Source: Serratia sp. H1w (GTDB lineage Bacteria; Pseudomonadota; Gammaproteobacteria; Enterobacterales; Enterobacteriaceae). From it: DNA of 64,000 bases. Both the position numbers and the translations under genes were made by a program. The stretch lies in the NCBI RefSeq assembly GCF_000633355.1, contig NZ_AYMQ01000005.1:1-64000 (forward strand), in the 5' to 3' direction. The notes beneath the pieces were generated by a model. The model was not told the DNA's origin. It did not search any database and worked only from the letters and a program-made list of their open reading frames with translations. Of this stretch, positions 9,224-18,873 are shown in pieces (position 1 is the first letter of the stretch; the number at the start of each line of letters is the position of its first letter).

Positions 9224-10129
9224 ATGTTGACGAAAAAGAACAGCGAAGCTCTGGAAAACTTCAGCGAAAAGCTGGAAGTTGAAGGGCGCAGTCTGTGGCA
9301 GGATGCTCGCCGCCGCTTTATGCATAACCGTGCGGCGGTGACCAGCCTGTTTGTGTTGGCGTTGATCACCCTGTTTGTGATCTGTGCCCCTTGGTTGTCG
9401 CAGTTTGCTTATGACGACACCGATTGGGCAATGATGTCCGCCGCGCCAAACCTGGAGTCTGGGCACTATTTTGGTACCGACTCTTCAGGACGTGACCTGC
9501 TGGTGCGTGTGGCCATTGGTGGGCGTATTTCTCTGATGGTCGGCGTGGCTGCGGCGCTGGTGGCCGTGGTGTTGGGCACTCTGTACGGTTCCCTGTCTGG
9601 TTATCTGGGCGGCAAGACCGACTCGGTAATGATGCGTTTGCTGGAGATCCTCAACTCCTTCCCGTTCATGTTCTTTGTGATCCTGCTGGTGACCTTCTTC
9701 GGGCAAAACATCCTGCTGATCTTTGTGGCGATCGGCATGGTGTCGTGGCTGGATATGGCACGTATTGTGCGCGGGCAGACGCTCAGCCTGAAACGTAAAG
9801 AGTTTATCGAAGCGGCACTGGTCTGTGGCGTGTCGACCCGTAATATCGTCCTGCGGCATATCGTGCCGAACGTACTGGGCGTGGTGGTGGTGTACGCCTC
9901 ACTGCTGGTGCCGAGCATGATCCTGTTTGAATCCTTCCTCAGCTTCTTGGGGTTGGGGACTCAGGAGCCATTGAGCAGTTGGGGCGCCTTGCTGAGCGAT
10001 GGGGCCAACTCGATGGAAGTCTCACCGTGGTTGCTGCTGTTCCCAGCCTGTTTCCTGGTTATCACTCTGTTTTGTTTCAACTTTATCGGCGATGGCCTGC
10101 GTGATGCCCTCGACCCGAAAGATCGTTAA
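9224..10129 (+). CDS. oppC: Oligopeptide ABC transporter permease
   Basis: Second permease of the Opp system, 301 residues. The soluble N-terminal stretch (about 40 residues, with [17 protein letters not shown]) precedes the first helix, as in OppC/Dpp[21 protein letters not shown] is the family signature after the first periplasmic loop. The EAA loop reads [25 protein letters not shown] precedes the ATG, and oppD starts 11 bases after the stop. Confidence 0.96.
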   Translation: MLTKKNSEALENFSEKLEVEGRSLWQDARRRFMHNRAAVTSLFVLALITLFVICAPWLSQFAYDDTDWAMMSAAPNLESGHYFGTDSSGRDLLVRVAIGGRISLMVGVAAALVAVVLGTLYGSLSGYLGGKTDSVMMRLLEILNSFPFMFFVILLVTFFGQNILLIFVAIGMVSWLDMARIVRGQTLSLKRKEFIEAALVCGVSTRNIVLRHIVPNVLGVVVVYASLLVPSMILFESFLSFLGLGTQEPLSSWGALLSDGANSMEVSPWLLLFPACFLVITLFCFNFIGDGLRDALDPKDR

Positions 10130-10140
10130 GGAGTGCAACC

Positions 10141-11133
10141 ATGAGCAATAATTCTCAACCACAAAATGGTCTGCTGCTGGATGTCAAAGATCTGCGTGTG
10201 ACCTTCGGTACGCCAGACGGTGACGTCACCGCAGTGAACGATCTCAACTTCGACCTGCGTGCGGGGGAGACCCTGGGCATCGTCGGCGAGTCTGGTTCGG
10301 GCAAGTCACAAACGGCGTTTGCGCTGATGGGCTTGTTGGCCAGCAATGGCCGGATTGGTGGCTCGGCAAAATTCAATGGCCGTGAAATCCTCAATCTGCC
10401 GGAAAAACAACTGAACAAGTTGCGGGCCGAAGAGATCTCGATGATTTTCCAGGACCCGATGACCTCGTTGAACCCGTATATGCGCGTTGGCGAACAGCTG
10501 ATGGAAGTGCTGATGCTGCATAAGAAAATGAGCAAAAGCGAAGCGTTTGAAGAGTCGGTACGCATGTTGGACGCCGTTAAAATGCCAGAGGCTCGCAAGC
10601 GTATGCGCATGTATCCGCATGAATTCTCCGGCGGGATGCGCCAGCGTGTGATGATTGCCATGGCGTTGCTGTGTCGGCCAAAGCTGCTGATTGCTGATGA
10701 ACCTACCACCGCGCTGGATGTTACCGTACAGGCGCAGATCATGACGCTGCTGAACGAACTGAAGCGTGAATTCAATACGGCGATCATTATGATCACCCAT
10801 GATTTGGGCGTCGTGGCCGGGATCTGCAATAAGGTCTTGGTGATGTACGCTGGGCGTACTATGGAATACGGCAGCGCCCGCGATGTGTTTTACCATCCGA
10901 GCCACCCATACTCCATCGGCCTGCTCAATGCGGTACCGCGTCTGGATGCCGAAGGTGAAGCACTAATGACCATCCCCGGCAACCCGCCGAATCTGTTGCG
11001 GTTGCCGAAAGGCTGCCCGTTCCAACCGCGTTGCCCACATGCGATGGAACAGTGCGCGAGTGCTCCGCCATTGGAGCAGTTTGGTGAAGGGCGCTTGCGC
11101 GCCTGTTTCAAGCCGGTGGAGGCGTTGGTATGA
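10141..11133 (+). CDS. oppD: Oligopeptide ABC transporter ATPase
   Basis: Cytoplasmic ATPase of 330 residues. Walker A is GESGSGKSQ at residues 49-57, the ABC signature is FSGGMRQRV, and Walker B reads [12 protein letters not shown]. The C-terminal oligopeptide-transporter region has the cysteine-rich [15 protein letters not shown] motif found in OppD/DppD proteins. AGGAG lies before the ATG. The stop overlaps the oppF start by four bases (ATGA), so translation is probably coupled. Confidence 0.97.
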   Translation: MSNNSQPQNGLLLDVKDLRVTFGTPDGDVTAVNDLNFDLRAGETLGIVGESGSGKSQTAFALMGLLASNGRIGGSAKFNGREILNLPEKQLNKLRAEEISMIFQDPMTSLNPYMRVGEQLMEVLMLHKKMSKSEAFEESVRMLDAVKMPEARKRMRMYPHEFSGGMRQRVMIAMALLCRPKLLIADEPTTALDVTVQAQIMTLLNELKREFNTAIIMITHDLGVVAGICNKVLVMYAGRTMEYGSARDVFYHPSHPYSIGLLNAVPRLDAEGEALMTIPGNPPNLLRLPKGCPFQPRCPHAMEQCASAPPLEQFGEGRLRACFKPVEALV

Positions 11134-12128
11134 CCGCAACCGATAAAAGAGTGCTGCTGGAAGTCGCAGACCTGAAAGTTCACTTCGATATTCATGATGA
11201 CAAACAGTGGTTCTGGCAGGCTCCGAAAACGCTCAAGGCAGTAGACGGCGTTACCGTACGCCTGTTTGAAGGTGAAACGCTAGGGGTAGTCGGTGAGTCA
11301 GGCTGTGGCAAGTCCACCTTTGCCCGGGCGATTATCGGCCTGGTGAAGGCGACCAGCGGCCGCGTGGCCTGGTTGGGCAAAGATCTGCTGGGCATGAGCG
11401 ATGCCGATTGGCGCAAGACGCGCAGCGATATCCAGATGATTTTTCAGGATCCGCTGGCCTCGCTGAACCCGCGTATGACCATCGGTGAGATTATCGCCGA
11501 GCCGTTGCGCACCTATAACCCTAAAATGCCGCGTCAGGAAGTGAAGGATAAGGTCAAGGCGATGATGTTGAAGGTCGGCCTGTTGCCTAACCTGATCAAC
11601 CGTTATCCCCATGAGTTCTCCGGTGGACAGTGTCAGCGTATCGGTATTGCCCGTGCCTTGATCCTGGAGCCGAAGCTGATCATTTGTGATGAACCGGTCT
11701 CCGCTCTGGACGTTTCAATCCAGGCGCAGGTGGTGAATCTCTTGCAGCAACTACAACGCGAGATGGGGTTATCTTTGATCTTTATCGCCCACGATCTGGC
11801 GGTGGTCAAACACATTTCCGATCGGGTGCTGGTGATGTATCTGGGCCATGCGGTGGAGTTGGGGACTTATGATGAGGTGTATCATAACCCGCAGCATCCT
11901 TATACCAAGGCGCTGATGTCAGCCGTGCCGGTGCCGGATCCTGACAAGGAGAAGGAAAAGCAGATCCAACTGCTGGAAGGGGAACTGCCATCGCCGATCA
12001 ACCCGCCTTCAGGCTGCGTGTTCCGTACCCGCTGCCCAATTGCCGGGCCGGAATGCGCCGTAACGCGTCCGCTGCTGGAAGGCAGTTTCCGCCATGCGGT
12101 ATCCTGCCTGAAAGTTGACCCGTTATAA
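11130..12128 (+). CDS. oppF: Oligopeptide ABC transporter ATPase
   Basis: Partner ATPase of OppD, 332 residues. It has Walker [10 protein letters not shown], signature [15 protein letters not shown], Walker [13 protein letters not shown] and the C-terminal cysteine motif [15 protein letters not shown]. It is the last gene of the operon; an intrinsic terminator follows 17 bases after the stop and also serves the convergent yciU. Confidence 0.97.
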   Translation: MTATDKRVLLEVADLKVHFDIHDDKQWFWQAPKTLKAVDGVTVRLFEGETLGVVGESGCGKSTFARAIIGLVKATSGRVAWLGKDLLGMSDADWRKTRSDIQMIFQDPLASLNPRMTIGEIIAEPLRTYNPKMPRQEVKDKVKAMMLKVGLLPNLINRYPHEFSGGQCQRIGIARALILEPKLIICDEPVSALDVSIQAQVVNLLQQLQREMGLSLIFIAHDLAVVKHISDRVLVMYLGHAVELGTYDEVYHNPQHPYTKALMSAVPVPDPDKEKEKQIQLLEGELPSPINPPSGCVFRTRCPIAGPECAVTRPLLEGSFRHAVSCLKVDPL

Positions 12129-12144
12129 TGGGTTGATGAGGAAT

Positions 12145-12173
12145 AAAAAACCTGCCATTTGGCAGGTTTTTTT
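12145..12173. terminator. Bidirectional terminator between oppF and yciU
   Basis: AAAAAACCTGCC, loop ATTT, GGCAGGTTTTTTT: a 6-bp GC-rich stem flanked by an A run on the left and a T run on the right, so it can work in both directions. Confidence 0.9.
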
Positions 12174-12188
12174 ATACCGCTAACCGGC

Positions 12189-12512
12189 TTACTCTTTCCA
12201 CAAAATGTGGCAAAGCTTGTTGTCTTTCTCACGGCAGATCAGTACGCGGGCAAACACATCGTTGATTGGCTCACCGTCGCTGTCCGCCAGGCCGATAACG
12301 ACCTCGGCGAAGAAGTCCGGGTTCAAATCATAATCCACGTGTTCCTGCCAATCTTCTGCCGGATCGTATAGCTCGGCACCGCCGCGCTCTTCAAACTGTA
12401 AATTGAACAGCAGAATATCCGCTGGATCCAGATTGTCGCCGGCCAGTTCAAGGAAGATGTCGTAGGCTTGTTCCAGCGTTTCATCTTCGGTAAGGCGATT
12501 ATTCAAGTCCAT
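12189..12512 (-). CDS. yciU: YciU, acidic DUF440 protein
   Basis: An acidic 107-residue protein of the DUF440 (UPF0263) family, close to E. coli YciU throughout ([48 protein letters not shown]). Family members have been described as DNA mimics, but the biological role here is not established. AGG lies about ten bases before the ATG. The gene stands alone between oppF and clsA, as in E. coli. Confidence 0.93.
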   Translation of the reverse strand: MDLNNRLTEDETLEQAYDIFLELAGDNLDPADILLFNLQFEERGGAELYDPAEDWQEHVDYDLNPDFFAEVVIGLADSDGEPINDVFARVLICREKDNKLCHILWKE

Positions 12513-12568
12513 ATAAAAATCCTGATAACAAATGATTTGAGGTTATTAAACCACGCTCGTTGCCGCTT

Positions 12569-14029
12569 TTACAGCAACGGGCTGAAAAAGTAAAACAGGC
12601 GTTCAACGATGCGGTGCCAGAACGGGCGCTTTTGCCACTGTTTTTCGTCCAGTAACTGCGAGCGTGCGATGTAATCATCTTGCACACAGGCCAGATCGGC
12701 ACCAAAACCGCCGTCGTCAATCACCAACGTGATCTCAAAGTTCAGCCACAGGCTGCGCATATCCAGATTGACCGTGCCGACCAGGCTGAGCTGGCCATCG
12801 ACCAGCACGCTCTTGGTATGTAACAACCCGCCTTCAAACTGGTAAATCTTCACGCCCGCTTCCAACAGCTCAGAGAAGAAAGCGCGGCTGGCCCAGCGCA
12901 CCAGCATAGAGTCATTTTGGCGAGGGACGATAATGCTGACGTCAACGCCGCGCAGCGCTGCGGTGCAGATGGCGTGTAACAGATCGTCGCTTGGCACGAG
13001 ATAGGGGGTAGTCATGATCAACTGCTCACGAGCGGAATAGACCGCCGTTAACAGTGCCTGATGGATCATCTCTTCCGGGAAACCGGGGCCGGAGGCAATG
13101 ACCTGAATAGTATGGCCAGTTTCCTGTTCGAACGGCATGACGTTGACGTCGGGTGGCGGTGGCAGAATGCGCTTGCCGGTTTCGATCTCCCAGTCACAGG
13201 CGTAAACGATACCCATGGTGGTTGCCACCGGGCCTTCCATGCGCGCCATCAGGTCGATCCATTGGCCAACGCCCGCATCCTGCTTGAAGAAGCGTGGGTC
13301 GACCATATTCATGCTACCGGTGTAGGCGATGTAATTGTCTATCAGCACCACTTTGCGATGCTGTCTCAGGTCCATGCGGCGCAGGAACACGCGGAACAGG
13401 TTAACCTTGAGTGACTCCACCACTTCGATACCGGCATTACGCATCATGCCAGGGTAAGGGCTGCGGAAAAACTGCACGCTGCCAGCAGAGTCCAGCATCA
13501 AACGGCAATGCACGCCACGGCGCGCGGCGGCCATCAATGATTCGGCCACCTGATCGACTTGCCCACCGGGTTGCCAGATATAAAACACCATCTCAATATT
13601 ATGGCGCGCCAGTTCGATATCTCGCACCAGGGCGTTCAGGGTGGAGTCGGTGGTGGTCAGCAACTGTAACTGGTTGCCTTTGACACCATCAATGCCCTGG
13701 CGGTGGTGGCACAGCTGGAACAACGGGCGGGCCACTTCGCTGTACTCGGTAGCAAAGATCCGGCTACTTCCCTTAAGTTCGTTCAACCAGCGAGCGGTTG
13801 AGGGCCACATGGCCTTGGCGCGCTCGGCACGGCGTTTGCCCAAGTGCAATTCGCCAAAGGATAAATAAGCGACGATACCGACCAAGGGCAGAATATAAAT
13901 GACCAGCAGCCAAGCCATGGCCGAAGGCACGGTGCGTCGTTTCATCAGAATGCGCAATGTGACCCCGGCGATAAGCAGCCAGTAGCCGAACACCAAGAGC
14001 CAACTAATTACGGTATAAAAGGTTGTCAT
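12569..14029 (-). CDS. clsA: Cardiolipin synthase A
   Basis: Condenses two phosphatidylglycerol molecules to cardiolipin and glycerol at the inner membrane. Two N-terminal membrane helices are followed by two phospholipase D HKD motifs, visible as QHRKVVLID and [10 protein letters not shown] start at ATG 14029, giving 486 residues as in E. coli; an in-frame GTG at 14077 would add 16 residues the family lacks. The ribosome-binding site before 14029 is weak. A possible minus-strand terminator lies about 130 bases upstream (14150-14176), in what may be the clsA leader. Confidence 0.96.
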   Translation of the reverse strand: MTTFYTVISWLLVFGYWLLIAGVTLRILMKRRTVPSAMAWLLVIYILPLVGIVAYLSFGELHLGKRRAERAKAMWPSTARWLNELKGSSRIFATEYSEVARPLFQLCHHRQGIDGVKGNQLQLLTTTDSTLNALVRDIELARHNIEMVFYIWQPGGQVDQVAESLMAAARRGVHCRLMLDSAGSVQFFRSPYPGMMRNAGIEVVESLKVNLFRVFLRRMDLRQHRKVVLIDNYIAYTGSMNMVDPRFFKQDAGVGQWIDLMARMEGPVATTMGIVYACDWEIETGKRILPPPPDVNVMPFEQETGHTIQVIASGPGFPEEMIHQALLTAVYSAREQLIMTTPYLVPSDDLLHAICTAALRGVDVSIIVPRQNDSMLVRWASRAFFSELLEAGVKIYQFEGGLLHTKSVLVDGQLSLVGTVNLDMRSLWLNFEITLVIDDGGFGADLACVQDDYIARSQLLDEKQWQKRPFWHRIVERLFYFFSPLL

Positions 14030-14149
14030 AAAGGCAAAAATTTCCGTTCGTAAGCCACCAATAATGAGTGTACGCACAGAACAACAAAGGTGAAACCTTT
14101 TCTCGGTCGTTAAGTTACATAAAAATGATTGACCAAAGGGACTTGCCGA

Positions 14150-14176
14150 AAATAAAAAACCTGCTTTTTATGCAGG
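14150..14176 (-). terminator. Orphan minus-strand terminator upstream of clsA
   Basis: On the minus strand CCTGC, loop ATAAAAA, GCAGG is followed by TTTTTTATTTT. It lies upstream of clsA and opposite the yciY promoter region. No minus-strand gene ends there, so it could be an attenuator in the clsA leader or stop an antisense transcript. Confidence 0.5.
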
Positions 14177-14205
14177 GAGGGTCAACAAAGGAATTAACGG
14201 GCGGC

Positions 14206-14233
14206 TTGGATCATACGTTGAAAGGACTATAAT
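14206..14233 (+). promoter_or_regulatory. Predicted sigma-70 promoter of yciY
   Basis: A -35 box TTGGAT (14206-14211) is 16 bases from a perfect -10 box TATAAT (14228-14233), placing the transcript start near 14240. The -10 overlaps the ATG at 14232, so that ATG cannot be the yciY start codon. Confidence 0.65.
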
Positions 14234-14264
14234 GCCCGCGGTTGGCATTAGTGGGGAACGAAAA

Positions 14265-14441
14265 TTGAGACGCAGTAGAAATGAAGTGGGCCGCTGGAGG
14301 ATGTTACGGCAGGTCCAGAGGCGCAGGCACCGTTGGTTAGAACGCCAGTCGTGCAGCAATCGGCATATCATTCGGGTTCGTCGCCGTTTGGACGATCAGC
14401 ACCGCAGAGCCTTACTGTTTGTCGTGGCTTACGAGTGGTAA
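14265..14441 (+). CDS. yciY: YciY, small arginine-rich protein
   Basis: A 58-residue, strongly basic protein that aligns with E. coli YciY (57 residues) along its first half: RRSRNEVGRWRM and RWLERQS are shared. No function is known. The start is taken as TTG 14265 because it aligns with the E. coli initiator, GGGGA precedes it, and the upstream ATG at 14232 lies inside the -10 box. As in E. coli it lies next to clsA and is divergent from it. A bidirectional terminator follows at once. Confidence 0.75.
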   Translation: MRRSRNEVGRWRMLRQVQRRRHRWLERQSCSNRHIIRVRRRLDDQHRRALLFVVAYEW

Positions 14442-14447
14442 CAGCAA

Positions 14448-14470
14448 AACAGCCCGTTATGGGCTGTTTT
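14448..14470. terminator. Bidirectional terminator after yciY
   Basis: AACAGCCC, loop GTTAT, GGGCTGTT, with TTTTG to the right and an A-rich left flank. It lies between the convergent yciY and dps-like genes. Confidence 0.8.
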
Positions 14471-14488
14471 GTTATCTGACAAACAAAC

Positions 14489-14508
14489 GGGCGCAGCATG
14501 CCGCGCCC
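14489..14508. repeat. GGGCGC palindromic repeat, copy 1
   Basis: A 20-base inverted repeat, GGGCGC ... GCGCCC, around the core AGCATGCC. It is located in a convergent junction, 14 bases past the dps-like stop. Related copies lie at 46512-46532 and 60181-60201. Confidence 0.6.
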
Positions 14509-14522
14509 TTCACAGGTTTGAG

Positions 14523-15014
14523 TTATTTACCCAGGTAGGCGTTCAACATCCACACCTGCTTTTCCTGCTCTTTGATGTAATCACTCATCAGCGAAGAGGT
14601 GCCCTCATCACCGGCCTCTGCGGCCAGTGCCAGCAGCTCGCGCTGCTGTTGCAACAGAATGGCATAACCATCCAGCAAGCCGCGCAGGGTGCCTTTATCG
14701 TCGGTGACATTGGTGTCTTCTTTGATGTCTGCCGTTTTCAGATAGTCACTAAAAGCGTGACGAGGCTGTGAACCCAGCGTCAGGATACGCTCTGCCAGCT
14801 CATCGACCTTGGTCAGCAGATCGTTATAGGTTTCTTCAAACTTGACGTGCAGCTCAAAGAAGTGCGGGCCGGAAATATTCCAATGATAGCCGCGTACGTT
14901 CATATACAGCACCTGATAGTTCGCCAGTAAGGCGTTCAGTGCCTCAGAGAGTTTTGCAGATTGTTTGGTGTCCAGGCCGATATGAGTCTTGGTCGTTTTC
15001 TTTGCCGTTGCCAT
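14523..15014 (-). CDS. Dps-family ferritin-like protein
   Basis: A 163-residue mini-ferritin of the Dps family, expected to form a dodecamer that oxidises iron with peroxide and may shield DNA. The inter-subunit ferroxidase ligands are all in place with family spacing: His44 (in YHWN), His56, Glu60, Asp71 and Glu75. It is not the orthologue of E. coli Dps, whose sequence differs strongly; it belongs to the type with the YHWNISGPHFFELH block. A Lys/Thr-rich N-terminal tail could contact DNA. AGGAGA precedes the ATG. The gene is absent from this place in E. coli. Confidence 0.88.
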   Translation of the reverse strand: MATAKKTTKTHIGLDTKQSAKLSEALNALLANYQVLYMNVRGYHWNISGPHFFELHVKFEETYNDLLTKVDELAERILTLGSQPRHAFSDYLKTADIKEDTNVTDDKGTLRGLLDGYAILLQQQRELLALAAEAGDEGTSSLMSDYIKEQEKQVWMLNAYLGK

Positions 15015-15162
15015 AAAAATCTTCTCCTGATTATGTGTTTCGAGTATCTAACGTGATATCCATACAAAACAGGTTAACCGGATCTATCATAAGGTTAAAG
15101 ACGATAGTAAGCATCAATTCAATCGTTCAAACCAATTTACCCGTTGTCTTGCAAACTTAACC

Positions 15163-16659
15163 TTAGCGGTTAAAACAATCCTGCGACTTTTTGCGCAAAG
15201 CAAATTTTAGCACACCGGCGCTCAGGCTGGTGAGTAATGCGGCGGCGATCAGCACAGCGATAAATGCCTGATCAAAGGCACCTCTCGCCAATTGAGTCAG
15301 CCTTGCTGCGCTGTCTGCCCCCATTTCTCCCGCCAGCCGCAGCGCCTCATCAATGCTGTCATAGGCGAGATCGCCTGCGGGCAGGTTGGCTGGCAACACT
15401 AGGCTGTGGCTGTAAACTGCCGTCATCAATCCGCCTAGCAGTGTGATGCCTAGCACGCCACCCAACTCCCACGAAACATCTTCAATCGCGGCAACCATGC
15501 CTGCCTTGTCTTCAGGAGCGTTGAGCATAATGGCCGTTGAGGCCGCGGTGATGGCTCCGCCCAGGCCAAAGCCCACCACAAACAGGCAGACCAACTGCAT
15601 AATGACGTTGCCTTGATACCACAGGGCAACACCGGCAATGCCTAAGGCCGTGAGAATAAAACCGCCCACCAACATGTAGCGTTCGCCATAGCGCGGTAGC
15701 AAAGCCCCAGCTAACGGGCCAGCCAGTGCCGAGGCGACCGGAATGGGCAAAATAAACAGCGCGGCCAGCAGAGGTGTCATGCCTAGCACCAACTGCAACC
15801 GCTGGCTTAGCACCAGTTCAACCCCGACCAGCGCGATCATTGAGACGATCGCCACGCCGACGCCGCTGGCAAACAGGCGGTTACGGAACAACGAGAAATC
15901 GACCATTGGGTATTGTGCCCGTTGCTGGCGGCGGACAAACAGGGTCAGGAACAGCGTACCTAACACCGCGGCAATGGCGAAGTCACTCAGGGAGAAGGCG
16001 GGTTTGCTCAGCTCTTTCAGTGCATAGATCGACGCCACCAGGCCGAACATGATCTGCAGTGAACTGATAAAGTCGCAGGGGCGTTGGCTGTTCCCACCGC
16101 AACGGGGGATCAGATAGACCGCCAGCGGCAGGACCAGCATCACCACGGGGACGTTGATCAGAAACACCGAGCCCCACCAGAAATAGGACAGCAGAACACC
16201 GCCCACCACCGGGCCAAGTGCGGCGGCACCGGAAGCCACTGCGGCCCAGATACCGATTGCCAGCGCACGTTCACGCTCATCGGTGAAGACGTGGCGCACG
16301 ATAGATAGGGTGGCGGGCATCATCATGGCAGCTCCGACGGCCAGGAAAGCCCGTGAGGCAATCAGCAGCTCGGCGCTGGGAGAGAATGCGGCACATAGCG
16401 AAGCCAGGGCAAACACCGGTAGTCCGGCAATAAACATTTTCTTATGGCCGATGCGATCGCTTAACATACCTGCGCCGGGCAGCAAGCCAGCAACCACCAA
16501 TGGGTAGGCGTTAACGATCCACAGTTTTTGCGAGGCAGTGGCATCCAATGCCTGGGTGAGGCGAGGCAACGCGGTGTAAAGCACCGTCATATCGGTAATG
16601 ATTAAAAATAGCGCACTGGAGATCATTGCCAGGATCAGCCAGCGGTTTTGGGCGTGCAT
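15163..16659 (-). CDS. MFS drug efflux pump, DHA2 (14-helix) type
   Basis: A 498-residue major facilitator protein of the 14-helix drug:H+ antiporter group, similar in plan to SmvA of Salmonella (methyl viologen and biocide export). The loop 2-3 motif is GMLSDRIGHKKMF, near residues 62-75, and motif C-like glycines appear in GAAALGPVVGGVLL. The gene is divergent from a TetR regulator with a 12-base palindrome between them, a typical regulator-pump pair. Which compounds are exported cannot be told from sequence. Confidence 0.87.
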   Translation of the reverse strand: MHAQNRWLILAMISSALFLIITDMTVLYTALPRLTQALDATASQKLWIVNAYPLVVAGLLPGAGMLSDRIGHKKMFIAGLPVFALASLCAAFSPSAELLIASRAFLAVGAAMMMPATLSIVRHVFTDERERALAIGIWAAVASGAAALGPVVGGVLLSYFWWGSVFLINVPVVMLVLPLAVYLIPRCGGNSQRPCDFISSLQIMFGLVASIYALKELSKPAFSLSDFAIAAVLGTLFLTLFVRRQQRAQYPMVDFSLFRNRLFASGVGVAIVSMIALVGVELVLSQRLQLVLGMTPLLAALFILPIPVASALAGPLAGALLPRYGERYMLVGGFILTALGIAGVALWYQGNVIMQLVCLFVVGFGLGGAITAASTAIMLNAPEDKAGMVAAIEDVSWELGGVLGITLLGGLMTAVYSHSLVLPANLPAGDLAYDSIDEALRLAGEMGADSAARLTQLARGAFDQAFIAVLIAAALLTSLSAGVLKFALRKKSQDCFNR

Positions 16660-16751
16660 AACAGAGTATCCTAGTAAACCGATGACGCGGCTGCGTCACC
16701 TTACGGCAACCATCCGCTAGTAGCGATGGTATACTGCACTAATATAAATCC

Positions 16752-16763
16752 ATACGTACGTAT
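16752..16763. promoter_or_regulatory. Probable TetR operator palindrome
   Basis: ATACGTACGTAT is a perfect 12-base palindrome in the interval between the divergent pump and TetR genes, 19 bases before the TetR start codon. A TATACT hexamer lies just upstream at 16728-16733 and may be a -10 box. Binding by the adjacent regulator is inferred from position and symmetry. Confidence 0.6.
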
Positions 16764-16781
16764 TGAAAAGAGGATTTCTCA

Positions 16782-17339
16782 ATGGGCCGTCAACGGAGTA
16801 TCGATCGTGACAAGGTTCTGGACACCGCAGAAGAGATTGTGGCGACCCAAGGAGCGGCAGGGCTAACCATTGATTCGGTGGCCAAGGCCATGGGGATTTC
16901 CAAGGGCGGGGTGCAATACTGTTTTGGTAGCAAAGATGCGCTTATCGATGCGATGTTCGACCGTTGGGGAAAAGCCTATGAGCAAGTTTTTGACAATATT
17001 GCGGGCAGTGAGCCGGACCCACTAACCATCGTCCAGGCGCATATGCAAGCCACACGCAGCTCGGATCAGGCTTCCAGCGCCAAGGCTGCCGGCCTGATGG
17101 CGACGTTAATCCAGACGCCGGAGCACCTGGACAGCACGCGAGAATGGTATCGCAGCCGAATCGCCGGATTGGATTTGACTACAGAGCAAGGGAGGAAGGC
17201 GCGATTGGCCTTTCTGGCCACCGAAGGCGCTTTTATGCTGCGCTTCTTCGGTTTTATGGATATCGACCAGCAGGAATGGGAAGAGATGTTCGGCGATCTG
17301 CAAAAGTGGGTTCTTAACGAGACGGATCGCAAGGGCTAA
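16782..17339 (+). CDS. TetR-family transcriptional repressor
   Basis: A 185-residue one-domain repressor with an N-terminal TetR helix-turn-helix (about residues 10-55; GLTIDSVAKAMGISKGGVQY is the recognition region) and a ligand-binding C-terminal domain without a recognised subtype. AGAGGA precedes the ATG. It is divergent from the efflux pump, which it very likely represses along with itself through the palindrome at 16752. Confidence 0.9.
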   Translation: MGRQRSIDRDKVLDTAEEIVATQGAAGLTIDSVAKAMGISKGGVQYCFGSKDALIDAMFDRWGKAYEQVFDNIAGSEPDPLTIVQAHMQATRSSDQASSAKAAGLMATLIQTPEHLDSTREWYRSRIAGLDLTTEQGRKARLAFLATEGAFMLRFFGFMDIDQQEWEEMFGDLQKWVLNETDRKG

Positions 17340-17421
17340 CCTATCGCATCGATAGATGGCGGCCTGCCCGCACGGCGAGTATCTTTAACGCATAAAGATA
17401 TTCCCTCGAAGAACCCACTTT

Positions 17422-17450
17422 AGCCAGCCACTCCGTGCTGGCTTTTTTTT
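17422..17450 (+). terminator. Terminator after the TetR gene
   Basis: AGCCAGC, loop of eight bases, GCTGGCT, then eight T residues. It lies 83 bases after the tetR-type stop and two bases before the convergent yciI stop codon. Confidence 0.9.
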
Positions 17451-17452
17451 GC

Positions 17453-17749
17453 TTAAAATACTTGCTTGAACGGTTTTACCGTGACGTCACCGTACACGCC
17501 CGCATCCACGTACGGATCTTGTGCCGCCCAGGATTTTGCCGCTTCCAGCGAAGAGAATTCGGCGATCACGGTAGAACCGGTAAACCCGGCCTGACCTGGA
17601 TCGTTGCTATCGATAGCCGGGTTAGGGCCAGCGACCACGAGTCTGCCTTCGTCACGCAGCGCCTGCAGACGAGCCAGATGGGCGGGGCGAACGGCCAGGC
17701 GTTTTTCCAGCGAGCCGGGTACGTCTTGTGCGTAGATCAGATAAAGCAT
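17453..17749 (-). CDS. yciI: YciI-family protein
   Basis: A 98-residue ferredoxin-like-fold protein, near-identical in pattern to E. coli YciI ([42 protein letters not shown]). The family has a conserved His-Asp pair and is proposed to be enzymatic, but the reaction is not known. AGGTGA precedes the ATG. It is divergent from tonB, as in E. coli; kch, which lies nearby in E. coli, is missing here. Confidence 0.95.
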   Translation of the reverse strand: MLYLIYAQDVPGSLEKRLAVRPAHLARLQALRDEGRLVVAGPNPAIDSNDPGQAGFTGSTVIAEFSSLEAAKSWAAQDPYVDAGVYGDVTVKPFKQVF

Positions 17750-18054
17750 ATTTCACCTTTAAAATCATTGCCATAGAACGGTAACCACAAAGTAGCGCAA
17801 AACCTGTGGCAAGGGAATGGCAATCCGCATAAAAATAACGCTCACCCTACGTGTCGCGATTGCCGATTGCCGCAACGCAAAGGTTAACAACCCGTGTATA
17901 AAGCCCAAAAAAAGCTAATTAAAGGTTAATATCCCTATGAGTTTGCTGGTTTTAGCGCCTAATAATGCCGATTAAAGCGATAGTTTGTCTTTCGTTATTG
18001 AATATGATTGCTATTTGCATTTAAACTTGGCGCACCAGAGGAAACAGAATCATT
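17750..18054. other. yciI-tonB intergenic region
   Basis: 305 bases between the divergent yciI and tonB genes. The right part carries the tonB promoter and Fur operator (18001-18024) and the tonB ribosome-binding site AGAGGAAA. I see nothing else that I can name. Confidence 0.6.
18001..18024 (+). promoter_or_regulatory. Fur operator / promoter of tonB
   Basis: ATATGATTGCTATTTGCAT matches, as I remember it, the conserved tonB promoter/Fur-box block of E. coli and fits a degenerate Fur 19-mer. It lies 31 bases before the tonB start codon, so iron-dependent repression is expected. Confidence 0.6.
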
Positions 18055-18801
18055 ATGCCGCTAAACAAGATGTTCCTTATTCGCCGAATTTCAGTGCCAA
18101 TTGTCCTCTCCGTTGGCTTGCACAGTGCCCTGGTGGCCGCCTTGCTCTACGCTTCCGTCAACGAAGTGTTGCAACTGCCGAAGCAGGAAGATGCCCCTAT
18201 CAGCGTCATGATGGTGAATATGGCTGCGCTGGCAGAACCACCACCGCCGGCTGCGGCGGAACCGGAGCCGCAGGTCGAGCCTGAACCTGAGCCGGAACCG
18301 ATCCCGGAGCCAGAGCCGCCACCGCCGGTGCCGGTAGCCATCCCTAAACCGGAACCGGAAAAACCCAAGCCGAAGCCAAAACCGAAGCCGAAGGTCGAGA
18401 AACCGGTCAAACGCGAAGTGAAGAAGACCGAAGTGCGGGAACCTTCACCATTCGATAACCCCTCCGAGGCCAAGCCTATCGACAAGGCCCCGGTTAAACA
18501 GGCTCCATCAGCACCAGCGCCGGGAACGTCCCGCGAGTTAGGGCCGAAAGCCTTGAGTATTGGCAAACCGATGTATCCGACGCGGGCCTCGGCATTGCAG
18601 ATTGAAGGCAAGGTCAAGGTGCAGTTCGACGTCGATAGCGACGGACGGGTCACTAACGTGCGTATTCTGTCTGCGGAACCCCGTAATATTTTTGAACGTG
18701 AAGTGAAATTGGCGATGCGTAAATGGCGCTATGAGGCCAAAGCCGCGCAGAACCTGACGAAGACCATCGTGTTTAAAATGGAAGGGTCGACGGTAGAATA
18801 A
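18055..18801 (+). CDS. tonB: TonB energy-transducing protein
   Basis: Couples the inner-membrane ExbBD proton motor to outer-membrane siderophore and vitamin B12 receptors. An N-terminal anchor helix (about residues 11-33, with the conserved [13 protein letters not shown] block) is followed by a Pro/Glu then Pro/Lys spacer (about 60-125) that crosses the periplasm, and a C-terminal domain (about 160-248) with [18 protein letters not shown]. Length is 248 residues; the spacer is longer than in E. coli. Initiation could also be at Met6. A Fur-type site lies upstream. Confidence 0.95.
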   Translation: MPLNKMFLIRRISVPIVLSVGLHSALVAALLYASVNEVLQLPKQEDAPISVMMVNMAALAEPPPPAAAEPEPQVEPEPEPEPIPEPEPPPPVPVAIPKPEPEKPKPKPKPKPKVEKPVKREVKKTEVREPSPFDNPSEAKPIDKAPVKQAPSAPAPGTSRELGPKALSIGKPMYPTRASALQIEGKVKVQFDVDSDGRVTNVRILSAEPRNIFEREVKLAMRKWRYEAKAAQNLTKTIVFKMEGSTVE

Positions 18802-18831
18802 GACTGCGGATGCTTCACAATATTGCCATAA

Positions 18832-18857
18832 AAAAAGGTCGCGATTGCGACCTTTTT
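18832..18857. terminator. Bidirectional terminator between tonB and yciA
   Basis: AAAAAGGTCGC, loop GATT, GCGACCTTTTT: a symmetrical stem with A and T flanks between convergent genes. Confidence 0.9.
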
Positions 18858-18873
18858 GCTATCTGGTGTCGGC

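Noticed and set aside
14168-14371. 67-codon minus-strand frame antisense to yciY
   Set aside because: No family resemblance and no ribosome-binding site; yciY on the other strand has a promoter and a homologue.
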